Assembly: GCA_973895155.1 (NCBI GenBank)
Contig: OZ316891.1
Location: 1,798,001 to 1,862,000, forward strand
Source: Marsupella aquatica
Taxonomy: Eukaryota; Marchantiophyta
Length of the DNA: 64,000 nucleotides
Direction: 5' to 3'
Below are positions 46,041 through 57,577 of this stretch, piece after piece. Below the pieces are notes generated by a model. The model had not been told where the DNA came from, made no database searches, and saw nothing but the letters and a program-made list of their open reading frames with translations. The first letter of the stretch is position 1. Each line of letters starts with the position of its first letter. The translations under genes and the position numbers were made by a program.

Positions 46041-47339
46041 TCACTGAGCGGAGCAAAAGGAGAATCGAGAAGAAAACCTATGGCAAATTGAGTAACGATC
46101 GAGTAAGAAGAAATTAAAGAGACCCAGCCAGAAGCATATGAAAATTAATAAGGCGGAAGCAGCAGAAATGCACTGATTCATAAGGACACCGAGAAGCGAA
46201 AAGATCGATGCGGATCAAGAACACAATAAGGAGAAGCATGCTGAGAAGAAAATTGATCAGAACAGCATCGACAACTGAGAATTGAAAAGAGTCCAATCGA
46301 AATCACCTTCTGAAGAGAAAGAATGGACGAGAGGCACTGTGAGGACCGATTCCTCAAGAAAATTATTGTGAGAAGAAAAAGAGGCAACGGGACCCATTCA
46401 TCGAATCGAAACTGCAGCATATCGATCATAAGCAGTTAACGACCGGGGCAGCCAGGAGGCAGATTAACAAAGTAAAAGAGAAAACTTTAGAAGCAGAAAC
46501 TGATCGAAGCCACAAACACAAAGAGACCACAAATCATTGCAGAGGCCGATTGGAATCTAAAGGATAAGCGCAAACCCCTGGAAACCTGATCGAACAACGG
46601 CAGCAAATAGAGGAAGAGAGCTCGAAGTTGAAGCGGAGGCACTGAGATTCGAAAGGGTGAGAGAGAGGCAGCCACCACCTCAATCCCCATAAGGACATAA
46701 CACACACTATTGGAACCTGAGAAAAAAGCAAAACGATTAGAAGAGGAGGACAAAAACGAAAGAATCGAAGCAGTAAGAGTCATGGAAGGCCGGAGCTACA
46801 GCAAAGACCGCAGAGGAGCTTGGAAGGAGGTCGTTGAAATCGACAAATTTCGCAACAAAAATGTCAAAACGTCGATAAAACCTCGAAAACTGCCGCTAAG
46901 TGCAAGACCTCTTTAACTGCAAAATCCGTCAAAGAGATTTCAATAACAAAGGAAAAGGTGCACTTAACCAAATAAGTGCACATAACCGCAAAAATTCCAT
47001 AACTGCATTTCGTAACAAAGAAAATTACCCTTACAAAGCCGCATGTGCACTTAACCAGGGCACGAGTAAATTACCACCCATAACTGCACAAACTGCAAAA
47101 CTTCATTACTGCACAGTTTAACAAAGGAAAGAGCTAATACAAAGGAAACTTTGCAGTTAACCAAATACCAAGGAAAACCTAAATCCTAAGTGCAAACCCT
47201 AAAATCAAATTCCAGATTTGCATGCTCTCTAAACCCAGCTTCACTTTGCATGCCGTAGAAATGTGCTTTGTCGTTTCTTACTATACTTACTAGTATATAA
47301 GCCTCAACTACCATTAAAAGGAACCAAGCCATCACCCCG
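46041..47339 (+). other. Leader of copia-B, noncoding
   Basis: Purine-rich 1.3-kb stretch between primer site and gag. Short frames on both strands have no domain. It contains diverged repeats of TAACTGCA-AAAC and AAGTGCAC-TAACC at 46900-47150. Confidence 0.5.
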
Positions 47340-48809
47340 ATGACCAACCTCGAGAAATTAACTTTCCCAGCCCTAGAAATCGATGGTAGCAACTACCTGG
47401 AATGGTCAATGAACCTCAGAGAGAACCTAACCTCGCTAACCCTACTCCCAGCTATAGGGATAGCTCAACCCATACTAGCTGGCGAACCCCAACCAGACCC
47501 GTTAACTAAAGCCAATGAATCCAAGGCTCTAGTATTCCTTAGACGCCACATCCATAGATTCTTGCAAAGACAATACATGCACCTCTCAACCCCTCGTGAA
47601 CTATGGACAACGCTCCAGACCCGATTCGACCACCAAAAACTGGTCAAACTACCTAAAGCCAGGCAAGACTGGCTGAACCTGCGGGTCCAGGACTTTACCT
47701 CTATTTCAGCCTACAATAGCGAACTCTTTAGAATAACTTCAACCCTCGCACTCTGTGGCGAGCCAGTCACTGACAAGGATCTGCTAGAAAAGACTTTATC
47801 CATGTTTCACTCATCGAACGTGTTACTATCAACACAGTACCGAAACATGAAGTTTGGACAATACTCCGAGCTCATCGCCCACCTCCTAGTCACAGAAAGA
47901 AACCAAGAGCTTCTTTTAGTTAACTCTAGAAAACGCCCTGTGGGCACAATGCCCTCAGGATCACATAGTGAAACCCATAATATCAAAAACACTGAACCCT
48001 CCACATCCAGGCAGGGCATTAAGCGTACTAGGAATGGCAACCGAAGAAACACCCACAACAGGGGGAGTTTCTATAACCAACGTCCACAATATAACTCCCA
48101 ACGGACCTTTAGAGGACGTGGAGGACATGGTGGACGAGAAGGACATGGAGGACGCGGAGGACGAGGAGGACGTGGCGAACGTGGTGGACGTGGAGGACGC
48201 GGCGGTGGAAGAACATATAACAACAACCGTAGAAACGATTGGTCACAACCCCGACAACAACGGGAACGCCCGAAATGCCATGAATGCAGCACGACAAATC
48301 ACCTAGCGAGAAACTGTAGAATCCTGCAACACCTTAGAGAACTATACCAACGGTCCCTCAAGGATGGACAAACCTCTAGGGCACCACCCAGTAAAACTCA
48401 CGGGGCGTTTATGGAGTCTAGCGACCCATTCCAAGACTTTACAGATCCACCTATCCAACCCGAGGCATACTTAGTGGCAAGTAGCTCCACTACACCAGAT
48501 TTAAATAGTCCAAGCACATGTATTATTGACAGTGCGACCACGCATACTATCCTCCTGGATAGGCACCTTTTCCACAAGATTACACCCTCACGTAGGTCCC
48601 TCACCACTATCAACGGTCCTAGCCAAATAGAAGAGGGCTTTGGCCCAGCTTCTATTAGACTCCCGCAGGGGACCAAAATACACATAGAATCTGCTATTTT
48701 TGCCCCGAATGCAACTCGTAATCTCCTCAGTTTTAAGAGATATAGGAGAAAATGGACTACACGTCCAAACAGGCGATACAAGAGACCAAGAAGTCATCCA
48801 CTTGGTTGA
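47340..48809 (+). pseudogene. Copia-B gag and protease
   Basis: Frame from ATG at 47340. It has a copia gag domain (LEKLTFPALEIDGSNYLEWS; retrotran_gag-like), then a Gly/Arg-rich tract at about 48108-48215. A CCHC zinc knuckle (C-x2-C-x4-H-x4-C, CHECSTTNHLARNC) follows, and the aspartic protease motif CIIDSATTHTIL. Near 48735 a one-base frame change moves the continuing polyprotein to another frame, so the final 20 or so residues are aberrant. The RNA-packaging part appears undamaged. Confidence 0.9.
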
Positions 48810-50073
48810 AAATACCCCTACGGGGAAAATCATTAAAGAAACACTTTTCTCGTATCCTTGCGGGTTTTATGTAACTCATATTGAATACCTGCATAACAAT
48901 GCCAACACAAGCAAATTGCATGCGCTTTGGCATGCACGCCTCGGCCACCCCGGCCAATCAATGCTAACCAAAATCATTAAGAATTCAAGAGGCATTCCAA
49001 TCAATACACGCCACATTCCAGCGAGCACCCCATGCACTGCATGCTCACGCGGCAAATTAATAACAAGGCCCACGGCATCAAAATTGCCAACTAAAATACC
49101 CCAATTCTTGGAAATCATCCATGCAGATGTTTGCGGGCCAATTAACCCTCCAAGCAGACCTTTCCGCTACTTTATGGTATTAATCGACGCATCAACTAAA
49201 TGGTCAAATGTGACACTGCTTTCAACGAGGAACATGGTCATGCCTCGCATTTTGGCGCAAATCTTGCGCGTGAAAGCACAATTCCCAGATCACCCCATTA
49301 AGACACTAAGGGTGGACAATGCAGGGGAATTCACATCCGAAACATTTGACGACTTTTGCACATCACTTGGCATCGACGTACAATATCCTAGACCTCACGT
49401 GCATTTTCAGAATGGATTAGCTGAAGCGGTCATTAAACGCCTTCAGTTAATTGCACGCCCATTACTAATGCAGTCAAAACTCCCCATCTCAGCACGGGGA
49501 CATGCCATATTACAGGCTAATGCATTAATATAATATCGCCCATCGGCTTTTAATACCTATAGCCCATACCAAATTGCTAATGGTATTAAATCTGACCTAT
49601 CCCACCTTCGTTCATTTGGATGTCAAGTAATGGTCCCCATTACTCCACCCAAACGAACCAAGATGGGACCCCAACGACAGTTGGGGATATACATCGGATT
49701 CGACTCTCCGTCCATAATCCGATATATGGAGCCTACAACTGGCGACGTCTTTAAATCTAGATTCCTAGATTGCCATTTTGATGAACACGTTTATCCATCA
49801 TTAATAACCCCTAAACACCCACAACCACCTTTGGAGTGGGAAAGACACTCGCCATTTTGGCAAGACCTTAGAACCAATCAAGGGAAGAAAGAAGTTCAAC
49901 GAATTTTGCAACTCCACAAGATTGTGGAAGAACTTCCCGACGCTTTTATCGATACATTTGATCACAAGTTAGCTGTTCACATATTCCAGCTGCAAGAGCA
50001 TCTGCTCGCATCGAATTATCAAGTGAGCCAGCAAGTACATCCCAGCCTCGTACCAAACGTGGCAGACCCTTAG
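48700..50073 (+). pseudogene. Copia-B integrase region
   Basis: Continues the polyprotein: pre-integrase zinc finger (LHALWHARLGHPGQ, CTACSRGK), then the integrase core with its three acidic residues in HADVCGP, RVDNAGEF and GLAEAVIK. A stop TAA at 49531-49533 follows ANALI, after which the same frame resumes (YRPSAFNTYSPYQ...). Another frame change occurs near 50060, where KRGRPLGSKDK-like sequence is in a different frame. Catalytic residues are present but the protein is interrupted. Confidence 0.88.
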
Positions 50074-50142
50074 GATCAAAGGATAAACAACCAAGAAGGC
50101 GTGATCTCGATCATCCAAATCTACAACTCATGAATCATCTGA

Positions 50143-50836
50143 ATGAATCATCCGAATCTAGATCATACCAAATCTACAAGTCATGAAGAGATCTCTATCC
50201 ACTACGCACACACCGGTGCGATGTGGGATAGAAATACTACTTCAATAGATGATGCTTTTGCATTAATGGTCGCAACACACATCATCGACGAAACACCCGA
50301 ACCAATATCTATCTTAGAATGCCAAAACAGACCAGATTGGCCTGAATGGCAAAAAGCTATAAACGGAGAATTAGATTTCCTACTAAGCAGACACACTTTT
50401 GGTCCAGTTGAACCAACACCGCAAGACGTACACCTCATTGGCTACAAGTGGACATTCGTCCGCAAAAGAAATGATAAAGGCCAAGTTGTACGCTACAAAG
50501 CACGTCTGGTAGGGAAAGGATTTACCCAACAACCGGGAATTCATTATGATGAAACTTACTCACCGGTTATGGATAGCACAACATTCCGATACCTTATCGG
50601 ATTTGCCATTTTCCACCAACTACAGATGCGACAACTGGATGTTGCGACCGCATATCTATATGGAACTTTAGACACTTGTCTATACATGCGATCACCTCCC
50701 GAGTTGGAGCAACGTCGCCGAACTTTAGCTCAAGGCGCTAAATCGCATATCCCATATTTACATAAGATTATAAAACAATTATCTCAAGTTACACCTCATG
50801 TGGCATCTACACATGTAACTCATAATAACGACACCG
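50143..50836 (+). pseudogene. Copia-B reverse transcriptase, truncated
   Basis: The N-terminal half is readable (WPEWQKAINGELDFL, YKARLVGKGFTQQPGIHYDETYSPV, LDVATAYLYGTLD). After MRSPPELEQ homology stops, and the YVDD motif and RNase H are missing up to the right LTR at 50840. The open frame runs on into the LTR by chance. Confidence 0.88.
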
Positions 50837-50839
50837 CTG

Positions 50840-50935
50840 TGTCAACCGTACGGAATACCAACCGGTCATCCGACCACCCTATATGTACTTACATTCCTGA
50901 CTATACACGTACTCATTCTCATTCATACCTTGACA
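50840..50935 (+). repeat. Right LTR of copia-B
   Basis: TGTCAACCGTACGG...CATACCTTGACA, 96 bp. Its 3' 80 bp match the left LTR with one or two changes, but the first 20 differ in sequence and length. This may reflect the internal deletion ending inside the LTR. Confidence 0.75.
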
Positions 50936-51910
50936 GAATCCAATAAAACACTAGAGGAGCTAGGCTTTCTTTTTGTTGTTGTAGATGATGTGGAGTATTA
51001 TGTGCCTGTCCCCTCTCGTGCTTGGACTTAGTTGTTTAGGTTACCCAGTTATGGAGGCCTTCCCGGTCCTGCTTTGGCCTCGTACAGCTCTCTTTACAAC
51101 TTTGTTTAGTGCAAGGTTTGCTCTCCCCTTTGTGCTTGCTTCCTCTCACCGGGGTTTACAGGAAATTATCTATAAATGTTTTCTAAAAAATTCATAAAAT
51201 AAAATAAAACACTAAAGAGGCCCATCAAGTACTTCCCAAGTCCTTTTCTCTAGGTCCAATTTGCCCTTGGGGGTTTCAGTTGCATAGAATAGGCACATCA
51301 AATGCGACCACGAGGAATATGGTACTTTTATTTGTTTTAAGTGATGACTTGGCGATCTTTATTAGAATAGCACAAGTCCACCATAGATACGAGCTTCTTG
51401 TCCTTATGCAATCAGGTCACGTTCCCAGTTTCTCTTCTCGCCGGGGAGAGTTACAGCCTCCAGATCACAAGATGAAATACACTAATGAATTAAATATGAT
51501 GTGCTTTGACTCGACACTAATGAATTAAATATGATGTGCTTTGACTCGACACTAATGAATTTTAATCGTCTCGGACAAATTCTATCGCTGAGAATATATA
51601 ATAATTCACGCCATCCTTATCAAGGGAAGTTCTAGAGGTTTTGATGAGCTACCGGTCACTTACTTTCAGCGCTGGTCGCTGGTCATATGTAAGTACAATT
51701 GCCCAATCCCTGAGTTCCTCATAATTCATTAGTCATTAGTCATTAGTCGCTCTCCTTCGATCCTTCTTTCGGCACTGGTCCCTGGTCATGTGTAAGTATC
51801 TCACTACTGTATGGCGAATCCTTAGCTGCACTCAACTCATCTCGCATGTCATTCGTTGGTTGGTCGCTCACAAACGCGTATCCTCCTCGAGATTGGGTCC
51901 TTGCGTAGCC

Positions 51911-51918
51911 TATTTAAG
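51911..51918 (+). promoter_or_regulatory. TATA-like box of ARIADNE copy 4
   Basis: TATTTAAG in the context GCGTAGCC-...-GGTCACGCAAGCC, 155-162 bp upstream of the ATG at 52073, as in the other copies. Confidence 0.45.
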
Positions 51919-52072
51919 GTCACGCAAGCCTGTCAAAACTTCAAACAGCACTTGGGAATTCTTCAGTGATCGAGCCCTCAAGGTTGAAGTCATCCTTCGC
52001 TGGGAATTTATCTACTTCTCGTGCATTATTGTTGTCAAGCGCCAGGCTTAGGGTACTTATCCTTTTCAGCAA

Positions 52073-53572
52073 ATGGAGGATCCTCTGGATTGGGCATCAG
52101 ATTTAGAAGACAACATCGACTATGATAGTGAAGACGATGTTGATGACGGGTGTGACCAAGATGTCGAGAACGACGAGAACAATGACCAATCTGACTATGA
52201 AATTCTAAGTCAGGAGGACATCCAGCAGCGCCAGGAAGACGTGGTTTCCAGGGTCACTAGTGTCCTATTACTCTCGCGACCTGAAGCTGTTGTTCTTTTG
52301 CAACATTTCAATTGGAACTTCAGCAAAGTGAATGAGGAATGGTTTGAAGATGAGGAGCGAGTGCGCAAAATTACAGGGCTTGTCCAATCCCATCCACAAC
52401 AGGAAGAGGAAAGGAGATCTCTTCCAGAGATGTCATGCGGAATCTGCTACGAGTCGCAGAGTTCAGAGCACATGAAATCGGCCGCGTCGTGTGGGCATTT
52501 CTTCTGCGACACATGCTGGACGTCATACATCCACACCGCCATTGAAGACGGCCCAGGCTGTTTGACTCTGCGCTGCGCTCATCCGTCTTGCAGCGCTGCT
52601 ATAAGGGAAGACATTGTTCTATCGCTGGTCTCACCACAGGACGGAGCCAAGTATACAAGATACCGGCTGAGAGCGTTCGTGGAAATCAGGAAGACGACCA
52701 AGTGGTGTCCGGCTCCGGGGTGCGAGTATGCAGTGGAGAGTGAGCATCTTGCTGGCTCTAAGTCCATTGTGTGCAAGTGCTCCCACAAGTTTTGCTGGAC
52801 TTGTTTAGAGGAGGCTCACCGGCCTGCAGATTGTGAGACTGTTGCGAAGTGGATTCTGAGATTTAGTTCAGAATCCGAAAACATGATCTGGATTCTGGTC
52901 AATTCCAAGGCTTGTCCCAAGTGTAAGCGACCAATAGAAAAAAACAAAGGTTGCATCCATATGACCTGCCAGGCACCGTGCAGGTTTGAATTCTGCTGGC
53001 TCTGTCTTGGAGCTTGGACCACTCACAATGAGGAGTCGGGAGGAAACTACGGATGTAATGGATATGACGATGCCGTGAAACAGGGTCTGCTTGATGAAGT
53101 ACAAAACAGAAGAAAAATGGCTAAAGACTCGCTAGACCGTTACACGCATTTCTATGAACGCTGGGTTGCGAATGAATCTTCGAGGAGAAAAGCCCATGAA
53201 GATCTTCAGCACGTGCAGTCCGTGATGGTCGACAAGCTCTACGACAAGCAATGCCAAACTAAGTCCGAATTGGAATTCTTGAGTAAAGCATGGCTGCAGA
53301 TCGTTGAGTGTCGACAAGTTCTGAAGTGGACCTATGCACATCGTTACTACCTACCTGATCATGATCAACTGTTGGAGTACTCGCAAGCGGAGGCAGAAGC
53401 CTTTTTGGAGAGACTCCATGAGTGCGCACAAAAGGAGGTGCAACAATTTTTTGACGGTCAGGAGAGTCAAACTAGTTTCAACGAGTACCGTATTAAACTT
53501 GTAAAATTGACGAGTTTAGCACACGAACATTTTGAGCAATTTGTACAATACGTGGAGGATGGAAGCGCGTGA
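52073..53572 (+). CDS. ARIADNE-type RBR E3 ubiquitin ligase, copy 4 (intact)
   Basis: Intronless 499-residue frame without visible lesions and the only copy with both a normal start and the normal end (FEQFVQYVEDGSA). It has an acidic N terminus, RING1 (C122 onward, CGICYES...CGHFFCDTCW), IBR (WCPAPGCEY, CKCSHKFCWTC) and RING2 (CPKCKRPIEKNKGCIHMTC) with presumed catalytic Cys 294. The Ariadne helices follow, as in plant ARI proteins that hand ubiquitin from E2 to substrate through that Cys. It is more diverged from copies 2 and 3 than they are from each other. The 3' half from about residue 300 is almost identical to copy 2, while the 5' half is not, which suggests gene conversion or a mosaic origin. 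The repeat unit extends from about 51640 to 54425. Confidence 0.93.
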   Translation: MEDPLDWASDLEDNIDYDSEDDVDDGCDQDVENDENNDQSDYEILSQEDIQQRQEDVVSRVTSVLLLSRPEAVVLLQHFNWNFSKVNEEWFEDEERVRKITGLVQSHPQQEEERRSLPEMSCGICYESQSSEHMKSAASCGHFFCDTCWTSYIHTAIEDGPGCLTLRCAHPSCSAAIREDIVLSLVSPQDGAKYTRYRLRAFVEIRKTTKWCPAPGCEYAVESEHLAGSKSIVCKCSHKFCWTCLEEAHRPADCETVAKWILRFSSESENMIWILVNSKACPKCKRPIEKNKGCIHMTCQAPCRFEFCWLCLGAWTTHNEESGGNYGCNGYDDAVKQGLLDEVQNRRKMAKDSLDRYTHFYERWVANESSRRKAHEDLQHVQSVMVDKLYDKQCQTKSELEFLSKAWLQIVECRQVLKWTYAHRYYLPDHDQLLEYSQAEAEAFLERLHECAQKEVQQFFDGQESQTSFNEYRIKLVKLTSLAHEHFEQFVQYVEDGSA

Positions 53573-54881
53573 GCAGATATACGGGAAAGTTTAAACGAAG
53601 GTGACACGTTATACAAAGGTGTCAGGACGTACTCCTCAAAAAAGGGGTCCAGTACCTGGCTCTCAACGCTGATCTGTGAGCAATCCGGTATAAAAGTGCC
53701 CGAGGCTTTACCAGAAGTCCATAGCGGAGTCTGCCCCTCTGGACCGTCCAACTAATACTGGGACTTATACACGAACGCTTGGGTTAATTAGGAATTCGAC
53801 AGCTTTGTCGATCGTGAGCTTCTCAGCTGTCACAAGCAGGCTCACGCGATGTATAGCAAACTCAAGGACGGCCCTATTCGGCAGCGACTAAAAGCTTTGC
53901 AGGATCTAGTTTAATTTGCATCCGTAGCCTTGCATCTTGTATACATGACCGCTAGAGAACTGCTCCGGACCCACTCTGCTAGTTGTAAGCTGCCAAACCA
54001 AATTATGGCTTAGAATATATATATGGTTAAATATGACTAGTTAGAGCCGTTAGAGCCGATTCTGATGCATTTTTTGATTGTCGGTATGAACACAAATGAT
54101 CGTGCCTGTGATGATCTCTGATCAATTCGCGTAGCCATTTTTATCGTTTGTTATGACACGTAAACAATCTCATATAACTAAGTGACTTACCATCCAGATA
54201 CTGGTAGGCTCTCACTTTTGTCCGTCCTGTTTGCTACTGAATTGAATACAAAATTTAGATGTCTGCTTTTGAATATCAGTCATGGCTCAAATTGGATTGA
54301 TGAAAAGGAGTAGGGTGGTCATCCTTATAGTTTGGTCAATTCTCATGCTAGGGCCGAAAACGCTAAATTAAAGCTCTTGGGAATCCTTGTATTGCAACTT
54401 ACTTTTGACTAAAGGTGTTCTCTAAGGTGCTCACCCTTTTAGAGGGAGAGAAAAACTGATAGGGCAATGCTTAATTAGCACTACAGGTATAGATCTCTTG
54501 TTGCTTTCATATGCAAATGCATATGCCACTTCTGTGTGATCAATGCCTATTCGTCTAAGTCTCTCTTCTCACAGGGCCACCGACCACATCATTCAGAAGG
54601 CCGTCTTTTACACTCTCGATCGTGAGTTTTCATACCCTGTAGTGCTTGTCATCTGGTGGTTCCGTGATCGAAGAGCATGTAGTCTCGTATAATAATTCGT
54701 CCTTGCTATTTCTGGGTGAAGTCATTGACCGTCAAGTGCTTACAGACTTTCTCCAGAATGCTCGACGAGAACTGCAATCTGTTGGCTCGTAAAAGGGGGT
54801 CTCAAAGCTTGAAAATTATGGATAAGGGCATTAACTCCTATAATACACAGTTGCGTCACTTTTTGAAGTGATAGTCATTCA

Positions 54882-55040
54882 AATTTGGAGAGGCTTTTTG
54901 AGTGAAAGAAAAGGGAACTGGAAAAAGAGAAAGGAATAAGAGAAAATAATTATGTTTTCAAATTTGGAGAGGCTTTTTGAGTGAAAGAAAAGGGAACTGG
55001 AAAAAGAGAAAGGAATACTTAAGAGAAAATATTATGTTTT
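54882..55040 (+). repeat. Tandem duplication, about 75 bp
   Basis: CAAATTTGGAGAGGCTTTTT...GAACTGGAAAAAGAGAAAGG then AAGAGAAAAT-ATTATGTTTT occurs twice inside the Helitron-like insert. Confidence 0.85.
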
Positions 55041-55489
55041 GTGTGAACACTCTTTTTCAAGGAAGAAAAGTACAAGTATTCCCCTTTACCATCCATGCTA
55101 CCCCATGCTCCTCCCTCTACCATCCATGCCACATCATCCATGCAAAGGTAATGCTGCATCTTGACATCAATCATGAGAGGAGTTTAATCACAAATATTTT
55201 ACATAATCAAGAAAATAGTGCACAATCTAATCAATGAGACATAGACAAGACGAGAAAAATAGTGAAAATTTAAAGGACGGTTTTAAAAGATATAAATAAT
55301 TCCAAAAACAATTAAAAAATCATTCTCATTTTGTTGTACTTTGCTGGTGGTTGTCGCCTCTCTTTGTGTCATGAAACTGCCTCTCTTTGTGTCATAAAAT
55401 CTTTCACTCGACCAATTGTTAATTTTATGCAATAAGAGCTTTCTAACAAAGATATGTTTCGCACCATGATTTTTTCAACTACATAAAAT

Positions 55490-55930
55490 CTTTAGCACAA
55501 TGTCATATATTAAGCATTGATGTCTTTTGCCAAACAATATCTTTTAGTAAACTACTTCTTTTGTGCAAAGACATCTTTCGAGCAACTACATATTTTACTT
55601 AACGATATCTTTTTTTTAACAATATTGTAAATGCAATGATGTATTTACGCAACAACACTTTGTGCAATGGAGACTTGACAACATATATGATTGACTAACA
55701 ACGTCAATTTACTTAGGGACCATTTTGTACTTAACAACAACTTAGTTTATACTTAACAACATCTTTTCTCTTATCGACATCTTGGGCGTAGTGACATCTT
55801 TTGTCTCAACGACATTGCAACATGACATGATCTTTTCTCTTAACAACATCTTTTTTCTTAACGACATCTTTGGTGACACAACATCTTTTCTCTTAACGAC
55901 ATCTTGGGCGTCACGTCATCTTTTGTGCAA
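55490..55930 (+). repeat. Degenerate CATCTTTTNNNTTAACAA repeat
   Basis: Irregular repeats of ACATCTTTT and TTAACAACATC/TTAACGACATC at roughly 18-36-bp spacing fill the 3' part of the Helitron-like insert. Confidence 0.7.
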
Positions 55931-56748
55931 CGCACGGGTATTGAGCTCGTTTGGCCATAAAGAAATGGTCATAAATTTTTCCTTTCACAAGCATTTATAG
56001 TGACTAATGGTAATGGCATAGGACCAATCCTTCTTGCAAAAAGTTATGGACTACCAATTTTGTAGTCTCTAACATTTTGTGTCCAAAACCCAATACTAGC
56101 ACTTAAAGTCCATGAAGTTTTCAGCCCCTAGTGAGGACACGCCTAAGAGCATGATTGTAGAACAAAGAACAAAACAGGTGTCAGTGACTGATCTCTAGTA
56201 GCTAGGGGGTCCCAAATTTTCCCTTTCTTCCTCTACTCAATTTCAAAGACAAATTGCCAGAAAAAAGTGGCAGACATGGAAATGCGTGTCAGCACATGCC
56301 TGACTGGTGACCAAAAGTGATAGTTTTGGGCCAAATGTTTTTCTGCAAACTTCCCCGGGTTTAAAGTTTAGGGTTCCTGTTTCAACACCTCCTGGTTGAG
56401 GCTCTGTTGTTCCCTAGATGGTTTCATACCAGTGCATTTACATTCTGGTTATGTTGCTGCTCTCTTGGTACATTTATAAACCCTAATGCCAAATCACAAT
56501 GTGACAGTAAAAGCACCTTGCATAAGACATAAAAGCACCAAATCTGTCACAGGAAGCACTTTGACCTGCTCTATAAGGTGAACATTAGGCTTTTTACTTT
56601 TCATTTTTTGCTTTTTCTAGGCAAAACTGATGTGATTTACACATTAACTGGTATGAATCCCTCTTTGAAACTCACTGTTCTATTTTTGTGGGCAAAACTG
56701 ATGTGATTCACACATTAACTGGTATTCCCTCTTAATTTGAATGAAAGC

Positions 56749-57033
56749 TCGGGGGGTTGACTATCAAAAATCATAGGAACCACGTGCGATCCAAAATAGG
56801 TATTTTTCATAGAAATTAGCTAAATTTTTAAAAAGCGTAGGAAGCAAAAGAAGGTATTATAGACCAATATTTATAGAATATTCTTTAATATATACTTTTT
56901 ATAAAGTAAAATAGGTCATTAATATTGAAAATAGAGAACATTTTTGGAATATTCCCATTATAAAATAGGTGTGTTTATATTAGGCTAGGATCGCACGTGG
57001 TACCCCAAAATATACACTAAGTTAACCCCCCAA
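56749..57033. mobile_element. MITE with 10-bp target duplication (MULE-like)
   Basis: 285 bp, with GAATGAAAGC repeated exactly on both sides (56739-56748 and 57034-57043). Copy A has a single GAATGAAAGC at this place (about 45105). The ends read TCGGGGGGTT and TTGGGGGGTT inward and share CCACGTGCGATCC some 30 bp inside. Length, AT-rich core and a 10-bp duplication fit a Mutator-type non-autonomous element. Confidence 0.85.
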
Positions 57034-57577
57034 GAATGAAAGCAAACGCATTTTCTCATTCTCTCTTTCAGTGCAAGAGTTTTTTGTTGCTCTACTCAAG
57101 CACAGGTTATGGACCAGTTTAAGAATAATTATTGAGGTGTCATACACTTTCATTGTTTCTTACTTGCTTTCTAGTCTATGTGATTTTCCTGTCAGTACAT
57201 AGCATTTATAGTCTATGTGATTTTCCTGTCAGTACATGATCATGGTCTTCCCTCATTTTTTGCATCAGGATTTGTTTTGCACCACTTGATTGCTCTGGAA
57301 AGAGCAGCATGTATTGGGGGCTGAGATGGGCAGTGTAGAGAGCCCCAACTAAGATAACTGGGGAGCATTCCTTGATGTCAATTTAAGGCACACTACCATG
57401 TTGCCATTAAACAAAGATACTTAGGCCAAAAACCCAATCAATGGAGAACAGGGAAAACTAAGGCCAATAAGCCAAAAAAAGACAAGGGCAGGAGCCCTGC
57501 ACAAGAAAAACCACCTACGCAAACTCTACCCTAGCTACCTATCTGTAAACTGAAAAGCCTGGTAAAGCTAAGGCATA

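Larger units (their letters stand above)
45913..50935 (+). mobile_element. Copia-B: Ty1/copia element with very short LTRs
   Basis: 5023 bp bounded by TG...CA LTRs of only 110 bp (45913-46022) and 96 bp (50840-50935), flanked by a perfect 5-bp duplication GAATC (45908-45912 and 50936-50940). Unoccupied versions of the site in repeat R copies at 15992 and 58056 confirm both borders. Gag, protease and integrase are present, broken by point lesions. The reverse transcriptase is cut short and RNase H is absent, so the copy is an internally deleted, non-autonomous element. No clear polypurine tract precedes the right LTR, in keeping with that deletion. Confidence 0.92.
43920..51290 (+). repeat. 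Dispersed repeat R, copy A (split by copia-B)
   Basis: The stretches 43920-45912 and 50936-51290 together match 54520-58440. An internal block, 44475-44940, is inverted relative to 56125-56588. Two near-identical stretches within it (GGGCAAAACTGATGTGA-TCACACATTAAC at about 44980 and 45050) are also in copy B. No coding sequence recognised; the repeat may be a degenerate noncoding transposon. Confidence 0.8.
54832..55949 (+). mobile_element. Helitron-like insertion
   Basis: About 1.12 kb absent from copy A, where GTGCAT-TTGGCC is continuous. It starts near TCCTATAATACACAG and ends GCAACGCACGGGTATTGAGCTCG, which resembles plant Helitron ends (5' TC, a hairpin-forming GCAACGCACGG near the 3' end). 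There is no target duplication, as expected. The 3' terminal CTRR is not clear, so the class is tentative. It has no coding capacity. Confidence 0.4.

Noticed and set aside
48071-48306. Overlapping acidic and Pro/Arg-rich frames around the copia-B gag
   Set aside because: Other-frame shadows of the Gly/Arg tract.
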